Shown here piece after piece: positions 1 through 5,125 of a stretch of 5,860 bases of DNA. Under the pieces are notes generated by a model. That model had not been told where the DNA came from and made no database searches. It saw nothing but the letters and a program-made list of their open reading frames with translations. Made by a program: the position numbers and the translations under genes. Source of the stretch: an uncultured Dehalococcoidia bacterium (GTDB taxonomy: Bacteria; Chloroflexota; Dehalococcoidia; Dehalococcoidales; UBA3254); contig CAITCX010000072.1 in the NCBI GenBank assembly GCA_903890885.1, positions 1 through 5,860 of the forward strand, read 5' to 3'. The first letter of the stretch is position 1; each line of letters starts with the position of its first letter.

Positions 1-466
1 GACCCGCCAGACTGACGTTGCCGGTGTTGGTAATCACATAGCTGTAAGCGATCACATCACCCACCGCACTGTAGCTGGTCGGGGTGGCCGTCTTCACCAG
101 AGACAGGGCCGGTTTCTGAGTAAAGTAAATAGTAGCATCATCACTAGCCGGTCCACTCTCGTTGCTGTCAGCCGTAGCCAAGTTAGTGATGGCGGTGCCG
201 ATATCGATCATGTCCTGGGTTATGGCACGGTTGGCAGTGTACGTCCACGTCTCGCTCAGGTCCAGTTTACTATTAGTGTTGAGATCTCCGCTAACATAGG
301 CAGGAGCGAAGTCATCAGCAGCATTGCTGGGAGTACCGTTGTCATCTTTTACCGTCACACCTGTCAGTGCCACATTTCCATTGTTGGTTACCAGGTAGGT
401 ATAAGTGGCGGTACCCGGAGCGCTGAAGCTGACCGGATCTACCGTCTTGTTAATAGCTATGGCCGG
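1..466 (-). repeat. Tandem DUF11/DUF7507-like protein repeats (one full copy, one partial)
   Basis: The first copy (residues 1036-1150) runs from QPAIAINKTVDPVSFS through YLVTNNGNVALTGVTV, LDLSETWTYTA (1104-1114) and DIGTAITNLATA (1123-1134). The second copy begins KPALSLVKTATPTSYS at residue 1153 and reaches VITNTGNVSLAG at the window edge. The two align through the N(T/N)GNVxLxG core, but their DNA has diverged, so this is an old protein-level duplication. More copies may follow outside the window. Confidence 0.8.
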
Positions 467-3400
467 TTGAGATACATTCCATAGGTAGTCCTCTACCTCA
501 CCACCCATGGCGAAACCCAGGTAGTCGCCGGAGTCCAGGCTGCCGCCCAAGAGATTGCTCGGGTCAAACAGTCGGAAACGAGCGTATACCGAGCCTGCCG
601 TATATGCGGAAGGAATAGGCACCGAAACCACGGTGGTGCCGGTTGAAAGAGAGCCGAAATTGATGAACTCGCTGGTATCGGCGACATCCCCGTCGATATT
701 CCAGTCAAACCAACCGCCCAACACGCCCGGTCCATCGGCCACAGTGACGTTGAGATTCACAGTAGTACCGGGAGTCCACAACTGGGACAGGTTGCGCGTC
801 ACGCCGTCCTCATCATCGATGGTCGCCAGATCGTCGCCATCAGCGCTGGTAGTAGGCTGACCCTGGACTTCAACATCCCACAATGAGCCTAGCTTAAGGT
901 TTGACGCAGAATGCCGCGGTCCGTTCTGGGCTGCCGACGTTCCATAGGAGTCGGGCAGGTCGCCCCAGTCGCGCGTCGCCACGGGGGTAGTGACGCTGCG
1001 GGTGAAGTTGCCGGCTCCGGTGTAAACCGTATCTGAGTTGGTAATATCCTCGTAGTTGCCCTCCTGCAGAATGACCCGGAAGCGTACATAGAGGGTCTCT
1101 CCGGCATTCAGGAAGTCGACCAGATGGTACCCGCCGGTCTGGGTCAGTGGGAGCGTTCCGCTTACATCGGCGATCGCTGTCCACGGGGCAGTACCGGTAA
1201 GATTCCATTCGGTTGAATTGGCTACATAGGTTGTATTACTCGGAACCGCGTCATAAATATGAATGTTGTCTACAGCCATCGTTCCGGGGTTATGGACTGT
1301 GAGGTTATAATACATCGCATCACCCGGGTTGAGCACCCCAGAGGGAGCGGTATCATTAGCTATCGCCGCACTCTTAGTACCCTCGATCGGGCGCAATGGA
1401 GGGCAAGAAGTACCTACGTCCAGGCCGGGAGATGCTGCGGAGGCGTTACCGGGATCCTCCCCCCAGGCCACCGCCAGCTTTTCGCCGGGGATGCCGCCGT
1501 AACCTACTCCGGAGGCTGTACGGCTCCACACCCGTGCTCCACTCTGATCGTAGGGCTCTTGATCTGCTCCGGGCTCGAAGAAGCGCACCGATTGCAGGCG
1601 GTTTATAAGGATGCCGTTTTGTGAGCCGGTCTCGGCGACATCATCACCGTTGGTATCTATACCATCTGGCGTACCGTCGTTGTTCCAGTCCACATAGACG
1701 TAGGTGCTGCCTGAACTGCAAGCGGCTGTCACCCACAAAGGGCTGCCGTTCTGAGTTGATGTCGTATCGGTGGGATCTTTACCAAGACCCAGTCCCACCA
1801 GCACATCCGTGGTCAGGAAGGCATCAGGGAAGAGAGTAAAACTCCAATCATAGGCAGTATTGGTCGTATCGACTGTACCAACGGCGAAGATATGGTCGCT
1901 GGTTGCAACCCCACCGCTGGTAGAAGCATAACAATGAGCTCCCTGGCCATCAGTCAGGTCGAGAGTCGCCACTCCTTTTGCTGCAACCGGCCCCAGAGTC
2001 GTATTGGCAACCCCATATCTTTCGCAGGTAATATAAATACTGCCGTTTGAACTTAGATTATATAAATAAAGGCGTGTCGGATAGGAGGACGTATTAGTCA
2101 CCCCTACCGGGCTCCAGTAAGAACTGCCCCAGGCGCTTACCGGCAACAGGTTCATATCACGTGAGGCATAGCTGGAGCCGATATCACCCGTTACTAATAC
2201 AACCTGGACCGGCTTGTCTGAGAGAACTTTCGCCCCCTGTTGGATACTGGAGATCAGAGTAGTACCACCTTCCTGCAAGGTGGTTGTTGTTTCGTAGCTG
2301 CCATTGGCATCCGCGTCGATCTGCACGGTCGTATTGTTCTGCGAGGCCATGATCGACAGTCCGCTGTACTCGAACATCTGACCGGCGTTGGATGTATTGG
2401 TACCTACCGGTGATTCATAGGTTGTACCCCATTCCGCCGTACAGTACATCTCGTGGGCAAAAGCATTCAAGGTTCCGGAACCGCTGGCCCAGGTAGCGCG
2501 GGCCATAGCAATTGAGCTGCTGGCGCTGACCTTGTCTTTGCCGTCGAATAAAACAGGCATGGAGTAGTTGAAGTCGATCCTCGCATCATCAACGGACCAA
2601 TATTCATTACTCTCAAGCTCATCCACTATTAAGAAACGCACGCGAGTATTCGCTGAGGCGTAGCCTGAGATGTTGTAGCTCTTGGAGCCAGCATCCGCTG
2701 AAGATGTATAGGTAGCCACGTTGGTGTAAGTTACACCCCCATCTGAAGACATCTGTAGGGCGAGGTTGTCCCCAGCATTGTCGATCCCATTTTGACCCAG
2801 CGTAAAACTGAGAGTGGCGCTGGCGCCGCCGGTTGAAAGGTCCACCCCGCGGTTAATACTGTCACCAGCTTCGGTGCCTGATGTGTGTTGTAAAAGCAGG
2901 GTTCCGCTGTTGATATAGATAGATCCACTACTGGTAGTAGCGGATCCGTCATCATTTGTTTCCACCCAGTTGGTAGACCAGTTGACGTTGCCGTTATTGT
3001 TGTTGTAGGCGGCGGTGCCAAAGTTGTCTAGCACGTAAGATTGCGGCACTACGACCCTGGGCACGGCTACCGGATTGTAGGGGATGATCACATCACCGGC
3101 ATGCAAAACATCGTTGGCATCAGTCGGGGTCAGCGGCACACCGGCGATATTAGGCGCGCAGCCGTCGGCCGCATTACCATTGCCCCAAATCTGTAAACCA
3201 TCGAGATTGGTGCTGCTGTATATTTCGGCACTGGTGGGATTGGAGATGCTTCCGGCATAACCGTCCTCCCACTGGTCGTAATAGACGTATGTCCCGTCAA
3301 CCCCGACAGCAATCGAGAAGTACGTATACATCGGAGTCACGGCGGCGCTATTGATGGTATTCAGTACAGTTAATCCATCCGCTTCAGGCAGCGTCACATA

Positions 3401-3571
3401 AAACGTCTGCACCGGCGCCGGGTTGCCCGCAGCCTCTACTGGCACCGCCATGGGAACCAAGGCCGATGGAAAAGTCATCGCTATTACCGTTATCAGTAAA
3501 AAAAGGTAGTGCAATAACCTATTGATTCGCATGGGCTTGAACTTTGTTTTATTCTCAATCTGGGTCAACAT
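1..3571 (-). CDS. Large secreted multidomain surface protein (DUF11/GEVED type), N-terminal 1190 residues, C-terminus off the window
   Basis: An unbroken frame runs from ATG at 3571-3569 to base 1. This start is preferred over Met14 because GGAGG lies five bases before it and nothing similar precedes Met14. Residues 1-47 form a basic signal peptide. Residues 60-170 and 335-600 form a conserved N-terminal region with YYDQWEDGY (97-105), FDGKDKV (342-348) and VTGDIGSSY (460-468); the later part recalls IgGFc-binding-type repeats, a family guess. Residues 182-333 look like an inserted MAM-like module. Then come DWNNDGTPD (628-636), AWGEDP (702-707), a DUF11-like module (735-866), DWGDLPDSYGT (868-878) leading to GEVED (1024-1028), and two DUF11/DUF7507-like modules (1036-1150 and 1153 onward). 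Known relatives are extracellular adhesion or surface-layer-like proteins; the role here is inferred. No enzymatic motif was seen. The anchoring mode is unknown because the C-terminus is missing. Confidence 0.9.
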   Translation of the reverse strand, partial: MLTQIENKTKFKPMRINRLLHYLFLLITVIAMTFPSALVPMAVPVEAAGNPAPVQTFYVTLPEADGLTVLNTINSAAVTPMYTYFSIAVGVDGTYVYYDQWEDGYAGSISNPTSAEIYSSTNLDGLQIWGNGNAADGCAPNIAGVPLTPTDANDVLHAGDVIIPYNPVAVPRVVVPQSYVLDNFGTAAYNNNNGNVNWSTNWVETNDDGSATTSSGSIYINSGTLLLQHTSGTEAGDSINRGVDLSTGGASATLSFTLGQNGIDNAGDNLALQMSSDGGVTYTNVATYTSSADAGSKSYNISGYASANTRVRFLIVDELESNEYWSVDDARIDFNYSMPVLFDGKDKVSASSSIAMARATWASGSGTLNAFAHEMYCTAEWGTTYESPVGTNTSNAGQMFEYSGLSIMASQNNTTVQIDADANGSYETTTTLQEGGTTLISSIQQGAKVLSDKPVQVVLVTGDIGSSYASRDMNLLPVSAWGSSYWSPVGVTNTSSYPTRLYLYNLSSNGSIYITCERYGVANTTLGPVAAKGVATLDLTDGQGAHCYASTSGGVATSDHIFAVGTVDTTNTAYDWSFTLFPDAFLTTDVLVGLGLGKDPTDTTSTQNGSPLWVTAACSSGSTYVYVDWNNDGTPDGIDTNGDDVAETGSQNGILINRLQSVRFFEPGADQEPYDQSGARVWSRTASGVGYGGIPGEKLAVAWGEDPGNASAASPGLDVGTSCPPLRPIEGTKSAAIANDTAPSGVLNPGDAMYYNLTVHNPGTMAVDNIHIYDAVPSNTTYVANSTEWNLTGTAPWTAIADVSGTLPLTQTGGYHLVDFLNAGETLYVRFRVILQEGNYEDITNSDTVYTGAGNFTRSVTTPVATRDWGDLPDSYGTSAAQNGPRHSASNLKLGSLWDVEVQGQPTTSADGDDLATIDDEDGVTRNLSQLWTPGTTVNLNVTVADGPGVLGGWFDWNIDGDVADTSEFINFGSLSTGTTVVSVPIPSAYTAGSVYARFRLFDPSNLLGGSLDSGDYLGFAMGGEVEDYLWNVSQPAIAINKTVDPVSFSAPGTATYTYLVTNNGNVALTGVTVKDDNGTPSNAADDFAPAYVSGDLNTNSKLDLSETWTYTANRAITQDMIDIGTAITNLATADSNESGPASDDATIYFTQKPALSLVKTATPTSYSAVGDVIAYSYVITNTGNVSLAG
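479..970 (-). other. GEVED-type module of the surface protein
   Basis: Residues 868-1031 start with DWGDLPDSYGT and GPRHS (885-889), followed by DDLATIDDEDGV (913-924), GGWFDWNIDGD (952-962), VYARFRL (995-1001) and finally the diagnostic GEVEDY (1024-1029). This is the usual layout of the bacterial GEVED domain: an introductory DxGDxPDSYG segment, an Asp-rich DDEDGV, a W-D-N-D-G loop, an ARFR strand, then GEVEDY. The module is found in secreted and surface proteins; its ligand is generally unknown. Confidence 0.8.
974..1369 (-). other. DUF11-like Ig-fold module of the surface protein
   Basis: Residues 735-866 show the DUF11 pattern: an opening with LNPGD (747-751), the YYNLTVHNPG strand (754-763), VDNIHIYDAVPSNTTYV (767-783), and a later LNAGETLYVRFRV (820-832). 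In DUF11 proteins the phrase 'asymmetric V.N.G.....V.V.D.LP..T.YV' marks an extracellular beta-sandwich repeat used as a stalk or spacer. The closing strand is Thr-rich and runs straight into the DWGDLPDSYGT segment. Confidence 0.7.
1631..1690 (-). other. Calcium-loop-like Asp/Asn segment in the surface protein
   Basis: Residues 628-647 contain DWNNDGTPD and DTNGDDVAE. Both fit the DxNxDGxxD / DxNxDxxxE spacing of EF-hand-like, dockerin-like or thrombospondin type 3 calcium loops, and they sit three residues apart. In thrombospondin-type repeats such loops stiffen extracellular proteins by binding calcium. Here the segment joins the conserved N-terminal region to the first DUF11-like module, so a calcium-stiffened hinge is a reasonable inference. 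Confidence 0.45.
2573..3028 (-). other. MAM-like / jelly-roll module inside the N-terminal domain of the surface protein
   Basis: Residues 182-333 begin with DNFGTAAYNNNNG, followed by WSTNWVE (198-204), a glycine/serine stretch, SINRGVDLS (238-246), LSFTLGQ (254-260), LQMSSDGGVTY (272-282), a TRVRFLIVD strand (309-317) and a closing VDDARIDF (327-334). This order (paired Trp, central LSF strand, SSDGG turn, RFxxxD strand, final VDD) is typical of MAM-like or laminin-G-like beta-sandwich modules in bacterial surface proteins. The flanking segments, ending AGDVII and resuming MPVLFDGKDKV, are in my memory of the family separated by only a short linker, which suggests an insertion. Assignment is by pattern only. 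Confidence 0.55.
3431..3571 (-). other. Signal peptide of the surface protein
   Basis: The first 18 residues carry Lys8, Lys10, Lys12, Arg15 and Arg18. A hydrophobic core follows from about Leu19 to Ala42 (LLHYLFLLITVIAM). The likely signal peptidase I site is after Val45-Glu46-Ala47 (VEA-A); cleavage after Ala37 is an alternative. No lipobox cysteine is present, so this is a Sec-type rather than lipoprotein signal. The mature protein starts with a Pro/Ala-rich stretch before the first beta-rich domain. Confidence 0.75.
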
Positions 3572-3574
3572 ATT

Positions 3575-3582
3575 CTCCTCCC
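3575..3582 (-). promoter_or_regulatory. Shine-Dalgarno site of the surface protein gene
   Basis: GGGAGGAG on the minus strand leaves five bases between GGAGG and the ATG at 3571. It decides the start in favour of Met1 over the in-frame Met14, which has no comparable site. Confidence 0.8.
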
Positions 3583-3681
3583 GTCTCGAAATAAAATATA
3601 TTCGTTTTTTAAGAATAGTAATCGACATAGATTTATGGTGTCATTTTCAATTTCGGTCACCCAAAATACAGGTGTCTCGAT

Positions 3682-3704
3682 ACAGACGGGAGAACACCGT
3701 CTGT
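3682..3704 (-). promoter_or_regulatory. Perfect 8-bp hairpin at the expected 5' end of the surface protein mRNA
   Basis: ACAGACGG and CCGTCTGT are exact inverted repeats around a 7-base loop. No T-run follows on either strand, so it is not a simple terminator. Its place a few bases after the predicted transcription start suggests either a 5' stem-loop that protects the mRNA or a repressor operator. The stem is GC-rich compared with its surroundings. Confidence 0.45.
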
Positions 3705-3715
3705 TACACTATGTA

Positions 3716-3743
3716 ATTATTAAATATCTTTCATTTCTTTCAA
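3716..3743 (-). promoter_or_regulatory. Candidate sigma70-type promoter of the surface protein gene
   Basis: On the minus strand TTGAAA (3743-3738) is followed after 16 bases by AATAAT (3721-3716); each hexamer has one mismatch to consensus. Transcription would start near 3709 and give a leader of about 138 bases. The region is AT-rich, so chance matches are possible, but this is the best pair I found between the start codon and the terminator at 3872-3901. Confidence 0.4.
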
Positions 3744-3871
3744 CATTTATCTCAGAACTTATTTAGGCATTTTTAAAATGTTTAGTCATGTTCAAAATAC
3801 TGGTTTATGCTTAATTAAAAGGCTTCACTTTTTAGTTGCATTCATAATTTAATTAACGTAAAAATAACTTT
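3744..3871. other. AT-rich spacer with no recognisable feature
   Basis: This stretch between the candidate surface gene promoter and the minus-strand terminator is AT-rich with frequent stops in all frames. I see no start with a Shine-Dalgarno site and no long inverted repeat. Confidence 0.6.
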
Positions 3872-3901
3872 AAATACAAAAACCGACATCAAGGTCGGTT
3901 T
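3872..3901 (-). terminator. Rho-independent terminator reading on the minus strand
   Basis: The arms AAACCGAC and GTCGGTTT form a perfect 8-bp stem with a 6-base loop. On the minus strand the stem runs into five T, then G and TATTT, the normal layout of an intrinsic terminator. On the plus strand only three T follow, so plus-strand termination would be weak. No long gene ends here; the nearest candidate is the 14-codon ORF stopping five bases before the stem. Confidence 0.75.
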
Positions 3902-3906
3902 CACTA

Positions 3907-3951
3907 TTAGCTCACTGCCACCCAAGTGACCACATACGGACGGCAGTTCAT
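3907..3951 (-). CDS. Possible 14-residue peptide with strong AGGAGG, directly before a terminator
   Basis: ATG at 3951 opens MNCRPYVVTWVAVS and stops at TAA 3909-3907. AGGAGG lies at 3959-3954, only two bases from the ATG, closer than optimal. Four of 14 residues are valine, and the frame is followed within five bases by the terminator stem. It could be a leader peptide, a tiny functional peptide, or a chance frame inside a small RNA. I recognise no family. The order Shine-Dalgarno, short ORF, terminator is the main support. Confidence 0.35.
   Translation of the reverse strand: MNCRPYVVTWVAVS
3914..3947 (-). ncRNA. Possible structured short RNA: hairpin upstream of the terminator
   Basis: ACTGCC (3914-3919) and GGCAGT (3942-3947) are exact inverted repeats enclosing 22 bases, so nearly the whole 14-codon frame could fold into one hairpin just before the terminator stem. 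Two consecutive hairpins ending in a T-run, with an exposed AGGAGG at the 5' side, fit a small terminated RNA or an attenuator-like leader. No known RNA family was recognised and its 5' end is undefined. Confidence 0.3.
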
Positions 3952-3961
3952 CGCCTCCTAA

Positions 3962-4111
3962 TTATTGGTTTTTTGTTTTCGAGTTTTGGATTAACTCCTT
4001 ACGATTATTTTGGTTTTTATTCGTCGGCCATCCGGATATTTCCTTTACGCTATGATGGGAGTAGAATAAAAATGGCAGCTGTATGAACACCATCAGCGCC
4101 GGGGGTTCCAT
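3962..4111 (-). CDS. Doubtful 49-codon frame in the GC-rich patch
   Basis: ATG at 4111 opens a frame with a hydrophobic start (residues 4-17, PALMVFIQLPFLFY) and a polar Lys/Asn/Gln-rich tail, stopping three bases before the AGGAGG of the next small frame. No Shine-Dalgarno site precedes the ATG. The frame is open for ten more codons upstream. It may be a gene remnant or part of a structured RNA. I do not recognise it, and a chance frame is quite possible. Confidence 0.15.
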   Translation of the reverse strand: MEPPALMVFIQLPFLFYSHHSVKEISGWPTNKNQNNRKELIQNSKTKNQ

Positions 4112-4141
4112 GTCTAGCTTGGCGGCAGGAAGGGAACCCTC
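4101..4141. other. Inverted repeat in a GC-rich patch
   Basis: GGGTTCC (4103-4109) and GGAACCC (4133-4139) pair perfectly around a 23-base loop; one G-T and one G-C pair extend the stem to nine. The row 4081-4140 is 60% GC, while 4201-4260 is about 23%, so this patch stands out from the spacer. It could be part of a structured RNA or a relic of a mobile or coding sequence. I checked it by eye for riboswitch, SRP RNA, tmRNA, RNase P and tRNA cores and found none. Confidence 0.35.
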
Positions 4142-4591
4142 TTATTAAGTATCGCCCGTTGTTATTGGCTGGTTCGTTTTCTGATCGCATAAGAATAAAA
4201 TTGACCTGTTTTTCTAGTTTTTGGCAAGTCTTCTTAAAACAAATTTAATTTTCAATTAAATAATTCTTTTAACAATGATCCAGGTGTCAATTTAAATCTA
4301 ATCTTCATATCTGAAGTTTTTCGATCAGTTTTGAATTCCCTTTATATCCAAGCCCAAGACTATCACGAGTATTGTATATGTGCACATTCAATCATTTCTT
4401 TACTGTATATCTAAAAACATATTTAAATTTCATATGTTCGATATTATGTATTCGAGAGCAGAATGATTAAACTTTTTAATAAAGATTTTATGCATTATTA
4501 TATTGTATTTGTAATTGTATCATCGAAAAGTAACAAATCTGTTAAAATCTATTAATAAAAGTAGGTAATAAGTTACAATAAAGTTAAAATT
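4142..4591. other. AT-rich spacer with no recognisable gene
   Basis: This stretch has stops in all frames and A/T runs. I see no start with a convincing ribosome binding site, no strong hairpin with a T-run and no tRNA-like arms. It may still hold promoters for the minus-strand short transcript, but none was convincing. Confidence 0.6.
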
Positions 4592-4628
4592 AGGTAAATA
4601 ATAGTTACTATCAGGTAAATAATAGTTA
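4592..4628 (+). repeat. Two 16-bp direct repeats with 21-bp period
   Basis: AGGTAAATAATAGTTA occurs exactly at 4592-4607 and 4613-4628. A degenerate copy (AGGTAATAAGTTA) lies at 4563-4575. The 21-bp period equals two helical turns, so bound proteins would sit on the same face. The pair ends 25 bases before a candidate -35 box, a normal place for an activator. An AT-rich micro-duplication is the alternative. With only two exact copies it is not a CRISPR array. Confidence 0.6.
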
Positions 4629-4653
4629 AAAAAAGTGTGGCCTTCCGGAGAAT

Positions 4654-4683
4654 TTGCCGTGATCTGGGTATCCGAAGTATACT
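4654..4683 (+). promoter_or_regulatory. Candidate promoter of the 36-codon ORF
   Basis: TTGCCG (4654-4659) and TATACT (4678-4683) are separated by 18 bases. The -10 has one mismatch and the -35 has two mismatches to consensus. A transcript would start near 4690, giving a leader of roughly 58 bases. The weak -35 with direct repeats upstream would suit an activated promoter. Confidence 0.35.
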
Positions 4684-4747
4684 GCTCCATATTAAGATAA
4701 ATACATAAATATGGAAGTAAAATGGCTGGTAACAGGAGAAAACAGCC

Positions 4748-4858
4748 ATGAAAAACAGAAAATGGGATGACCTGATATCTAACCTGGTACCAAACGGTTA
4801 TACCCACCTGTTCTCGGGTTTTAAGTCCTTGTTCATGCCTAACTACTTAAAACTGTAA
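4748..4858 (+). CDS. Small hypothetical protein, 36 residues
   Basis: ATG at 4748 follows AGGAG (4734-4738) by nine bases and the frame ends at TAA 4856-4858. The peptide begins MKNRKWDDLISNLV and ends MPNYLKL; it mixes basic residues with aromatic and aliphatic ones (Trp6, Phe22, Phe25, Phe29, Tyr34) and could form a short amphipathic helix. There is no signal peptide or clear membrane span. A promoter-like pair and direct repeats upstream make it the best small-gene candidate in the spacer. No family is recognised. No clear terminator follows. Chance cannot be excluded at this length. Confidence 0.35.
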   Translation: MKNRKWDDLISNLVPNGYTHLFSGFKSLFMPNYLKL

Positions 4859-5020
4859 ACTGTTAACTCATAACTCAACCTGGTTCTTGTTTGTAATTTG
4901 TCTTTTGTGTTTTGGTTTTTCATCCCATAAATCATAAAATATGTCTGTTTTCGAGAGGACTTAGTGAGATTTAAGGTTTATAATTAAAAATAGAGACGTT
5001 AATGGTAGGGGTAAATATTT
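4859..5020. other. AT-rich spacer between the small ORF and the regulator's control region
   Basis: This stretch contains T-rich tracts and short tandem near-repeats (AACTGT twice, AACTCA twice, at about 4851-4878), but no gene, terminator stem or RNA signature that I can support. Confidence 0.5.
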
Positions 5021-5060
5021 GGATTTCACATCCCGGCAAGATCATCTGGTTGTGAAATCC
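5021..5060 (+). promoter_or_regulatory. Candidate operator: perfect 10-bp inverted repeat upstream of the regulator
   Basis: GGATTTCACA (5021-5030) and TGTGAAATCC (5051-5060) are exact inverted repeats with a 20-base gap, so the half-site centres are 30 bp apart, about three helical turns. The right half ends 19 bases before the -10 of the regulator gene and overlaps where a -35 would be. Many HTH regulators bind such a site as dimers and control their own genes. The wide gap and lack of a T-run argue against a terminator. Confidence 0.55.
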
Positions 5061-5076
5061 CACCCATTTCCAATTG

Positions 5077-5085
5077 TGGTATAAT
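5077..5085 (+). promoter_or_regulatory. Extended -10 promoter of the WYL regulator gene
   Basis: TGG directly before TATAAT makes an extended -10 element (TGnTATAAT). No good -35 lies 16-18 bases upstream, which is usual for extended -10 promoters. Transcription would start near 5092, leaving a leader of about 34 bases. That leader has only a weak ribosome binding site (GGGAT at 5113-5117). Confidence 0.6.
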
Positions 5086-5125
5086 ACCCGAAACGTATAA
5101 AAATAAGAATGCGGGATTGACACAC

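Noticed and set aside
555..860. Plus-strand frame of 101 codons
   Set aside because: It is antisense to the GEVED-type module, whose motifs are clearly conserved on the minus strand.
1259..1624. Plus-strand frame of 121 codons
   Set aside because: It lies wholly antisense to the well-supported surface protein, has no ribosome binding site, and its product (Arg/Cys/His-rich) shows no family pattern.
4021..4148. Known riboswitch, tRNA, SRP RNA or RNase P RNA
   Set aside because: I looked for the conserved cores of c-di-GMP, TPP, cobalamin, manganese and THF riboswitches and of the housekeeping RNAs. Only short chance matches such as GGGAGTAG were found.
4563..4628. CRISPR-like array
   Set aside because: There are only two exact 16-bp copies and one degenerate copy, with 5- to 16-base gaps. 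Repeats and spacers are too short for CRISPR, and no cas gene is visible.
4711..4770. Plus-strand 19-codon frame overlapping the start of the 36-codon ORF
   Set aside because: No Shine-Dalgarno site precedes its ATG. The AGGAG inside it fits the later ATG at 4748 instead.
4520..4807. Minus-strand frame of 95 codons with hydrophobic stretches and a repeated NYYLP
   Set aside because: It needs a GTG start without a good Shine-Dalgarno site. The NYYLP repeat is a by-product of the 21-bp direct repeats, and the frame opposes the better-equipped 36-codon frame. Kept only as a remote possibility.
5050..5085. Conventional -35/-10 promoter using TTGTGA at 5050-5055
   Set aside because: The gap to TATAAT at 5080 is 24 bases, too long. 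The extended -10 reading explains the site better.
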